NCBI RefSeq assembly: GCF_001412575.1
Contig: NZ_CP011834.1
Location: forward strand, 558,001-622,000
Direction of reading: 5' to 3'
Length of the DNA: 64,000 bases
Source of the DNA: Limnohabitans sp. 103DPR2
GTDB lineage: Bacteria; Pseudomonadota; Gammaproteobacteria; Burkholderiales; Burkholderiaceae_C
The notes under the pieces are model-generated. The model had not been told where the DNA came from. It was given only the letters and a program-made list of their open reading frames with translations, and ran no database searches. The position numbers were made by a program, and so were the translations under genes. This document shows, piece by piece, positions 58,305 through 64,000 of the stretch (the first letter of the stretch is position 1; every line of letters starts with the position of its first letter).

Positions 58305-59869
58305 AGAGTTTTACGCAAGTTGGCGGGCGCAATTTTGAGCGCCTCGCGGTATTTGGCAACGGTGCGACGTGCGCAATCGATGCCTTGTTCTTTGAGCATT
58401 TCAGACAGTTGGTTGTCTGAGAGCGGCTTGTTGGGATTTTCGGCTGCCACCAATTGTTTGATGAGCGCACGCACGGCTGTACTGGAAGCCGCGCTGCCAC
58501 TGTCGGTGCCTAGGCCCGAGCCGAAGAAATACTTCAACTCGAAGGTGCCCATGGGCGTGGTCATGTACTTGGCCGTGGTGACGCGGCTGATGGTGGACTC
58601 GTGCAAGCCCAGTTCATCGGCAATTTCTCGCAGCACCAAGGGGCGCATGGCCAATTCACCATGGATGAAGAAATTGCGCTGACGCTCCACAATAGCCGTC
58701 GACACACGCAAAATGGTGTCAAAGCGCTGTTGAATGTTTTTGATGAACCAGCGCGCTTCTTGCAGGCGTTGTTGCAAACCCAAATGGGCTTCGCCTTTGC
58801 CGCCGCGCAAGGCGTTGGCGTAAATGTCGTGCACCCGCAGTTTGGGCATCACATCGGGGTTGAGCTGAACTCTGAAGTGCGGCTCGCCCCCTTTGCGCGT
58901 ACCAATGACCAACACATCGGGCACGATGACATGCTGCTCGGCATTGGCAAAAGGACGACCGGGTTTGGGTTCTAAGCGCGTGATGAATGCCAGCGCTTGT
59001 TTGACAATGCCTTCGTCTTCACCGCACTGAACCGCCAAGCGTTTGAAATCGCGTTTGGCCAGCAGCTCCAAAGGCAGCACGCAAATTTTGAGGCCTACGG
59101 CAGCCACTTCGTGGTCGGGCTCATCTTTCAAGATGGCTTTGAGTTGAATGCGCAAGCACTCGCCCAAATCACGTGCGCCAATGCCCACCGGTTCGAGTGA
59201 TTGCAGCAAGCTCAAAGCCACCGTGAAGCGGTGCACCAACTCTTCCAATTGCTCAATGTCGTCGGTGCCGGCCAGGCCTTGCGCCAAAGACTCGAGGCTG
59301 TCTTCCAGATAACCGTCGTCGTTCAAAGACTCGATGAGGAAGCGCAAGGCTGCGCGGTCAATTTCGGACAAGCGCATCGACAAAGCCTGTCGGTGCAAAT
59401 ACTCGGTGAGTGAGCCCAGACCGCGTGCCAACTCAATGGCGTCTGCGCCATCCGAATCGTTGTTGGTGTTGTTCTTGCGCGCGCCGGCGTCGGTGCCCCA
59501 TTCGCTGTCGTCGGGAGCAATCTCGACGCTGCCGTCGCCATCCCAGCTGTCGGCTACATCGGTCACGGCTTCATCATTGGAAACGGACGCTGTGGATTCG
59601 CTGGCAGCATCGCGTGAATCAGCGCCGGCATCGCTGGCGGCTTCTGACACACGGTCGCCCAAGCTGACGCGCGCATCGGCTTCTGGCAAGCCAAAATCTT
59701 CTTGCGGTGCTTCGTCGGTGCTGCGCTCGAGGAAGGGGTTTTCGTCGAGCATTTGCTCGACTTCTTGGCTGAGCTCTAAGGTCGAGAGTTGAAGCAGCCG
59801 AATGGATTGTTGCAACTGTGGCGTCAGCGCCAAGTGCTGGGACATCCGAAGGGAAAGGCTTTGCTTCAT
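58301..59869 (-). CDS. rpoN: RNA polymerase sigma-54 factor RpoN
   Basis: The 522-residue protein has the Gln/Leu-rich activator region (MKQSLSLRMSQHLALTPQLQ and QSIRLLQLSTLELSQEVEQM), a long acidic region II, a core-binding region and the C-terminal DNA-binding part with the RpoN box ARRTVAKYRE. This is the sigma factor for the -24/-12 promoters seen before flhA, flgB, flgJ and flgA. It follows lptB by 13 bases, the usual context. Confidence 0.97.
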   Translation of the reverse strand: MKQSLSLRMSQHLALTPQLQQSIRLLQLSTLELSQEVEQMLDENPFLERSTDEAPQEDFGLPEADARVSLGDRVSEAASDAGADSRDAASESTASVSNDEAVTDVADSWDGDGSVEIAPDDSEWGTDAGARKNNTNNDSDGADAIELARGLGSLTEYLHRQALSMRLSEIDRAALRFLIESLNDDGYLEDSLESLAQGLAGTDDIEQLEELVHRFTVALSLLQSLEPVGIGARDLGECLRIQLKAILKDEPDHEVAAVGLKICVLPLELLAKRDFKRLAVQCGEDEGIVKQALAFITRLEPKPGRPFANAEQHVIVPDVLVIGTRKGGEPHFRVQLNPDVMPKLRVHDIYANALRGGKGEAHLGLQQRLQEARWFIKNIQQRFDTILRVSTAIVERQRNFFIHGELAMRPLVLREIADELGLHESTISRVTTAKYMTTPMGTFELKYFFGSGLGTDSGSAASSTAVRALIKQLVAAENPNKPLSDNQLSEMLKEQGIDCARRTVAKYREALKIAPANLRKTL

Positions 59870-59882
59870 AGGAGTTCAGCCA

Positions 59883-60641
59883 TCACATTCGGAAGTGTTC
59901 GCCCAAGTAGACGCGGCGCACATCGGCGTTGTCCACAATGTCTTTGGGTGTGCCTTGGGCCAGCACGCGACCTTCGCTGATGATGTAGGCGTGATCGCAA
60001 ATGCCCAAGGTTTCGCGCACGTTGTGATCGGTGATGAGCACGCCAATGCCGCGCTCTTTCAAAAACGCAATGATGCGTTGAATCTCAATCACCGCAATGG
60101 GGTCGATGCCCGCGAAGGGCTCGTCGAGCAAAATGAACCGAGGGTCGGTGGCCAGTGCGCGCGCAATTTCAACGCGTCGGCGTTCGCCGCCCGACAAGGC
60201 TAAGGACGGTGAGTCGTGCAGATGATCAACGCGCAAGTCTTTCAGGAGCGCTTGAAGTCGGTCTTGGATGGCGGATTCGCTGAGCGGTTTGCCCTCGGCG
60301 TCGAGCTGCAACTCGAGCACCGCCCGCACGTTTTCGGCCACTGTGAGTTTTCTGAAAATGGAAGCCTCTTGCGGCAAGTACGACAGGCCCATGCGCGAGC
60401 GGCGATGGATGGGCATGCGTGTGACGTCTTCACCATCGATCAGAATTTGTCCACCATCGGTGCGTACCAAACCCACAATCATGTAGAAGGACGTGGTTTT
60501 ACCGGCGCCGTTGGGGCCAAGCAAGCCGACCACTTCACCTTTTTGAACTTTGACAGAAACGTCAAACACCACTTGGCGGCTGCCGTAGGACTTTTGCAAG
60601 TGCCGCGCTTCTAAGCTGCTGATGGCGTGTTCTTGACTCAT
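59883..60641 (-). CDS. lptB: LPS export ABC transporter ATP-binding protein LptB
   Basis: LptB powers lipopolysaccharide transport to the outer membrane with LptF, G and C. The 252-residue ATPase has Walker [10 protein letters not shown], signature [16 protein letters not shown], Walker [14 protein letters not shown] and the switch His in [10 protein letters not shown]. It overlaps lptA by four bases and is followed by rpoN. Confidence 0.97.
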   Translation of the reverse strand: MSQEHAISSLEARHLQKSYGSRQVVFDVSVKVQKGEVVGLLGPNGAGKTTSFYMIVGLVRTDGGQILIDGEDVTRMPIHRRSRMGLSYLPQEASIFRKLTVAENVRAVLELQLDAEGKPLSESAIQDRLQALLKDLRVDHLHDSPSLALSGGERRRVEIARALATDPRFILLDEPFAGIDPIAVIEIQRIIAFLKERGIGVLITDHNVRETLGICDHAYIISEGRVLAQGTPKDIVDNADVRRVYLGEHFRM

Positions 60642-61243
60642 GGTTTGTCGTTGCCAATGCGAGGGCTGGGTTTCAAGGCCGGGCCTGAAGGTGTGGCGGG
60701 AACATCGCTTGTTTTGGGGCGAGGGGTGATGGTGGCTTTGACGCGTTGATTGCCGCTGCCTGTGTTGGGCTTACCATCGACTGTGAACACCTCGGTGGTG
60801 TTGTTGACCAAAATTTGTTGCCCTTGAATTCGATCGGCCACCACGTTGCCCCGTAACAAACGCAGTTCGGCGCGCGTGGTCAGTGTGAGGGTATCGGCTT
60901 GGCTGTTGTAAACCGCAGTTTCAGCTTCGCCTTCGGTGAACTCTTCAAGTGCTTCGCGCTTTTGTCGGAAGAAAATGCGTTCGCCAGGTTCTGCCCACAA
61001 CTTGGCCACTTGGTTGCCTTGACCGTCTTGCTTCACTTCCATGCGGTGGGCTTTCAAAACCAAACTGCCCTTGGTCATTTGAACCTTGCCCGTGAAGGTG
61101 GTGAGTTGTTGCTGGTCGTCGTGCTTGAGCGTGTCAGCCTCAATGTTCATGGGTTTGTCTCGGTCCGCTTTTTCGGCGTGAGCGCCTGTCGCCGTGAAGA
61201 CGGCGACCCAACTGCAGAACAAAAGAATGAGGTGAAATTTCAT
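60638..61243 (-). CDS. lptA: lipopolysaccharide transport periplasmic protein LptA
   Basis: LptA bridges the periplasm in LPS transport. The 201-residue protein has a signal peptide (ending ATGAHAEK) and the OstA/LptA beta-jellyroll repeats: [60 protein letters not shown] and an unstructured Pro-rich C-terminus. lptC and kdsC, commonly upstream, are not adjacent; a terminator and dsbA lie upstream instead. It is the first gene of the lptA-lptB-rpoN run. Confidence 0.92.
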   Translation of the reverse strand: MKFHLILLFCSWVAVFTATGAHAEKADRDKPMNIEADTLKHDDQQQLTTFTGKVQMTKGSLVLKAHRMEVKQDGQGNQVAKLWAEPGERIFFRQKREALEEFTEGEAETAVYNSQADTLTLTTRAELRLLRGNVVADRIQGQQILVNNTTEVFTVDGKPNTGSGNQRVKATITPRPKTSDVPATPSGPALKPSPRIGNDKP

Positions 61244-61312
61244 AAAGGCGCGAATCTTGCTTGATTGTAGGTGTTGATCGCAAGGTCAAGCACTTTTGAT
61301 ACAAAAATGACG

Positions 61313-61336
61313 CAAAAAAGCCCGCCGAAGCGGGCT
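61313..61336 (-). terminator. rho-independent terminator of dsbA
   Basis: On the minus strand AGCCCGC-TTCG-GCGGGCT is a perfect 7-base-pair GC-rich stem followed by six T. It lies 23 bases after the dsbA stop and separates it from lptA. Confidence 0.92.
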
Positions 61337-61358
61337 GATGCACAACACCTTGAAAAGA

Positions 61359-62021
61359 TCAGGCGCGGCCTTGACGAACTTGGGTCAACAAAGATTCGGC
61401 CACTTGCAGGGCGCGCTCCATGCTGCCGGCCAAAGTGCCGTCGACGTAGTACTTGCCTGCCACACCCAAAGAAGGCACGCCTTCAATTTTGAAGTCGTTT
61501 TGCAATTGCACGGCACGCTTGAGCTTGCTGGCCACGCCAAAAGATTTGGCGGCATCGGCAAATTTGGTTTTGTCGACGCCCTGTTTCTCGATCCAAGCCA
61601 AGATGCTGGCGTCGGTGTTCAAGGGCAAACGCTCCACATGCACAGCTTGGAAAACTTTGCCGTGCAGTTTCTCCAACAGGCCCATGGCTTCGAGCGCGTA
61701 GAAAAGGCGTTGCTGGGGGGCAAAGTCGTCACGGAAAGCCACGGGGACGCGTTGCACCGCCACATCTTTTGGGGCATTCTTCACCCATTGCGCAAAGGTA
61801 GGTTCAAAGGCATTGCAGTGAGGGCAGCTGTACCAGAAGAACTCAATCAACTGGACCTTGCCGGCTTCGGCGTCTGTGGGGACCACGCGGTCCAGCTTGA
61901 GATAGTCTTTGCCAGCCACAAACTTGGCGGGGCCTTGCGCCAACGCAGGGGCATTCCAAGTCAAACCGCCCACAGCCGCGGCAGTGCTTAACGTAGCGAG
62001 GGAAAAATCACGGCGTTTCAT
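61359..62021 (-). CDS. dsbA: thiol:disulfide interchange protein DsbA
   Basis: DsbA introduces disulfide bonds in periplasmic proteins. The 220-residue protein has a signal peptide (to about residue 29, APALAQG), the active-site CPHC (Cys66-Cys69 in FFWYSCPHCN) and the cis-Pro segment GVPSLGVAG. The signal starts MKRRDFSLATLSTAAAVGGL, which contains an RRDF twin-Arg-like sequence and may suggest Tat export. It follows the SPOR gene by 42 bases. Confidence 0.93.
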   Translation of the reverse strand: MKRRDFSLATLSTAAAVGGLTWNAPALAQGPAKFVAGKDYLKLDRVVPTDAEAGKVQLIEFFWYSCPHCNAFEPTFAQWVKNAPKDVAVQRVPVAFRDDFAPQQRLFYALEAMGLLEKLHGKVFQAVHVERLPLNTDASILAWIEKQGVDKTKFADAAKSFGVASKLKRAVQLQNDFKIEGVPSLGVAGKYYVDGTLAGSMERALQVAESLLTQVRQGRA

Positions 62022-62063
62022 GGTGACTCCTGAAATTTGAATGATCGATAAAAAGCGTTGAGA

Positions 62064-62741
62064 TCAGCGCTGAACACGAACCAAGGCAGCGTCAATGCCG
62101 CTGGCGTCCAGACGGGCTTTGATTTTTTCGGCTTGCTCTTTGTCGTCAAAGGGGCCGCTGCGAACGCGGTAGATGGTGCGACCCGCTTGGTCGCGCTCGC
62201 TGACTTTGGATTCGATGCCCATCATGGACAGCTTGGCCTTTTGCGCATCGGCATCACCAGCCGATTTGAAGGCACCTGCTTGCACAAAGTAGGTGAAAGG
62301 ATCGTTGGCAGCGGCTTTGCTGGCGGCTGGTGAAGGTGCGGGTTGCGGTGTGGCTGCTGGCGGCGGTGCCACAGCAGGTGCCGCGGCCGCTGGTGATGCA
62401 GGTGCTGAACCGCTGCTGGATTTCTTCATCAAGTCGGCCAACGGATCGGCAGCCACGGCGGGCGCTGGCGCGTTGGTGGCTGGGGCAGTACTGCCGTCAG
62501 CAGGCGTTTCTGCATTGGTTGGTTTGCTTTGCAAAGCACCGTTCGGGTTCCAGTCTTTGTTCTTTTGAGACTCCACGGCATCTTGTTCAGCCGATCGCGA
62601 TTGGTTTTTGTTGCTGAACGGCATAGGCACTTTGGTGACGTACATCGCCACACCCAAAGCGACCGTCAGGCCAATGACCAGACCCAATATGAAGCCAAGC
62701 AGGGTGCTGCCGCGCTGGCTTTGAAGTTTGGAAGTTGACAT
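62064..62741 (-). CDS. SPOR-domain inner membrane protein
   Basis: The 225-residue protein has one membrane segment (about 14-34, LLGFILGLVIGLTVALGVAM), an Ala/Pro-rich linker and a C-terminal SPOR domain (YFVQAGAFKSAGDADAQKAK and IYRVRSGPFDDKEQAEKIKA), which binds denuded peptidoglycan at the septum. It is FtsN-like in layout but no N-terminal FtsN motif is clear. ATG at 62741 is preferred over a longer frame. It follows argS by 38 bases, a common order in Burkholderiales. Confidence 0.9.
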   Translation of the reverse strand: MSTSKLQSQRGSTLLGFILGLVIGLTVALGVAMYVTKVPMPFSNKNQSRSAEQDAVESQKNKDWNPNGALQSKPTNAETPADGSTAPATNAPAPAVAADPLADLMKKSSSGSAPASPAAAAPAVAPPPAATPQPAPSPAASKAAANDPFTYFVQAGAFKSAGDADAQKAKLSMMGIESKVSERDQAGRTIYRVRSGPFDDKEQAEKIKARLDASGIDAALVRVQR

Positions 62742-62779
62742 GTTGTGTTGGTTTCTCAAGGTAATGCCGTTGGGATGAA

Positions 62780-64000
62780 TTACATCTGCTCTGGCGCAGA
62801 CACACCCAATATCTTCAAGCCATTTTGCAAGACTTGGGCACAAGCTGCAACCAAGGCCAAACGTGCCAGTTTTTGAGTTTCGTCGTCGACCAAAATGCGC
62901 TCGGCATCGTAGTAGCTGTGATAGCTGGCCGCCAAGTCGCGCAAGTAGAACGTCACATCGTGCGGCGCAAAATCTTGCGCAGCCGCCGTGAGCATTTCGG
63001 GGTATTTGGCCAAGAGCAACATGAGGGCTTGTGCCTTTGGATTTTCCAGGCTGGACAAATCCGCTTTGGCCAAACTGGCCACATCGCCGCCCCAGGTGCG
63101 CAAGATGGAGTGAATGCGCGCGTGTGCATATTGCACGTAATACACAGGGTTGTCGTTGTTTTGCGCCAAGGCCAAATCAATGTCAAACACGTACTCGGTG
63201 TCGGGCTTGCGGCTGAGCAAGAAGAAACGCACGGCGTCTTTGCTGGTCCATTCAATGAGGTCGCGCAAGGTGACGTAGCTGCCCGCACGTTTGGAAATTT
63301 TCACTTCTTCGCCGCCGCGCATCACGCGCACCATGGTGTGCAGCACGTAGTCTGGGTAGCCTTGCGGAATGCCCACGCCCGCGGCTTGCAAGCCCGCGCG
63401 CACACGGGCAATGGTGCCGTGGTGGTCGGTGCCTTGAATGTTGACCACCTTGGTAAAACCGCGTTCCCACTTGGTGATGTGATACGCCACATCGGGCACA
63501 AAGTAAGTGTAGGTGCCGTCGCCTTTGCGCATCACGCGGTCTTTGTCGTCGCCGTAATCGGTGGACTTGAGCCACAGCGCGCCGTCTTGTTCGTAGGTCT
63601 TGCCGGCTTCTTGTAATTTTTTGACGGCACTGTCGACACGGCCGCTGGTGTAGAGGCTGGACTCGAGGTAGTAGTTGTCAAACTTGACGTCGAAGGCTTT
63701 CAAGTCGAGGTCTTGCTCGTGGCGCAAATAGGCCACGGCAAATTCGCGCATGCCGTTCAAATCGTTCAGGTCGCCACTGCCGGTAAATTCTCGGTCGTCG
63801 GACTTGACGGTTTTCTTCGCCAAGAAATCTTGCGCAATGTCTTGGATGTAGTCACCGTTGTAGGCGGCGGCGTTTTCACCGCTGGGCCACTGTGCATCAC
63901 CAGGCTTGAAGCCTTGCGCGCGCAATTGCGTGGACGTGGCCAAGGTGTTGATTTGCACGCCTGCGTCGTTGTAATAAAACTCGCGGTAAACAGACCAGCC
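62780..64000 (-). CDS. argS: arginyl-tRNA synthetase, C-terminal part (start outside window)
   Basis: ArgS charges tRNA-Arg. 406 codons plus stop are present, running to the window edge with [13 protein letters not shown] at the left end of the protein fragment. The region includes [13 protein letters not shown], the [15 protein letters not shown] signature (variant of KMSKR) and the anticodon-binding domain ([20 protein letters not shown], end LGVSAPEQM). The internal Met at 63958 is not the start. It is separated from the SPOR gene by 38 bases. Confidence 0.97.
   Translation of the reverse strand, partial: GWSVYREFYYNDAGVQINTLATSTQLRAQGFKPGDAQWPSGENAAAYNGDYIQDIAQDFLAKKTVKSDDREFTGSGDLNDLNGMREFAVAYLRHEQDLDLKAFDVKFDNYYLESSLYTSGRVDSAVKKLQEAGKTYEQDGALWLKSTDYGDDKDRVMRKGDGTYTYFVPDVAYHITKWERGFTKVVNIQGTDHHGTIARVRAGLQAAGVGIPQGYPDYVLHTMVRVMRGGEEVKISKRAGSYVTLRDLIEWTSKDAVRFFLLSRKPDTEYVFDIDLALAQNNDNPVYYVQYAHARIHSILRTWGGDVASLAKADLSSLENPKAQALMLLLAKYPEMLTAAAQDFAPHDVTFYLRDLAASYHSYYDAERILVDDETQKLARLALVAACAQVLQNGLKILGVSAPEQM

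Noticed and set aside
60638..61312. Loss of lptC as a system-level defect
   Set aside because: lptC is merely not adjacent to lptA; it may be elsewhere in the genome, so nothing can be concluded from this window.
62825..63616. 263-codon plus-strand frame across argS
   Set aside because: Antisense to a conserved housekeeping gene.
1..64000. CRISPR arrays, tRNA or rRNA genes, IS elements, prophage attachment sites
   Set aside because: No regularly spaced repeats, cloverleaf sequences, transposase motifs or matching direct repeats were seen when reading both strands.

Overview
The window looks like a chromosomal stretch from a freshwater-type betaproteobacterium (Burkholderiales, most like Comamonadaceae). 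That placement is an inference from gene order and protein style: FlhF/FlhG as in polarly flagellated bacteria, an aerobic CoA-dependent aromatic cluster, and lptA-lptB-rpoN. No rRNA, tRNA, IS element, prophage or CRISPR array is visible. No gene-free stretch exceeds about 250 bases.

Region 1 (1-39.8 kb) is a large flagellar locus. On the minus strand it holds the start of a flagellin gene, flaG, fliD, flgL, flgK, a rod-cap-only flgJ, and flgI-H-G-F-E-D-C-B. A separate LysM/lytic transglycosylase gene comes next, then divergent flgA and flgM-flgN. A minus-strand group encodes an FhlB-like switch protein, a second FliK-like protein, a FimV/LysM-like periplasmic protein, and FlgT- and FlgP-like proteins. 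A plus-strand sigma-54 activator without a receiver domain faces the operon fliK-L-M-N-O-P-Q-R-flhB, which ends with two unrecognised genes. Then follow, on the plus strand, flhA-flhF-flhG-fliA, fliS and motA-motB. The basal-body and export genes fliE-fliJ and the chemotaxis genes are not in this window.

Regulation can be read from the sequence. Close sigma-54 matches precede flhA, flgB, flgJ and flgA, with weaker ones before fliK and the LysM gene. Sigma-28 (FliA) boxes sharing TCAAG..., an 11-base spacer and a CCGA core precede fliC, flaG, flgM, flgP and fliS. RpoN, the activator, FliA and FlgM are all encoded here, so most of the flagellar cascade is self-contained.

Region 2 (39.9-47.7 kb) is a plus-strand operon for aerobic 2-aminobenzoate (anthranilate) use through CoA thioesters: a fused FAD monooxygenase/old-yellow-enzyme protein, SDR, MarR regulator, crotonase-fold protein, acyl-CoA dehydrogenase, benzoate-type CoA ligase and an Rid-family protein. 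It has a clear sigma-70 promoter followed by a 19-base inverted repeat.

Region 3 (47.7-55.8 kb) is a less familiar catabolic cluster. MarR and flavin reductase genes diverge, across a perfect 14-base palindrome, from a NicX-type (2,5-dihydroxypyridine dioxygenase family) gene. That gene is followed by an alpha/beta hydrolase, an acyl-CoA-dehydrogenase-like protein lacking the usual catalytic Glu, a CoA ligase, an NnrU-like membrane protein, a tautomerase-SnoaL fusion and a fluoroacetate-dehalogenase-like hydrolase with the full active-site set. This combination is the best candidate for an undescribed pathway.

Region 4 (55.8-64 kb) is housekeeping on the minus strand: argS (partial), a SPOR protein and dsbA, then a terminator; next lptA-lptB-rpoN, an RlmL-like methyltransferase, a PIN-domain protein and a UPF0149/SEC-C protein.
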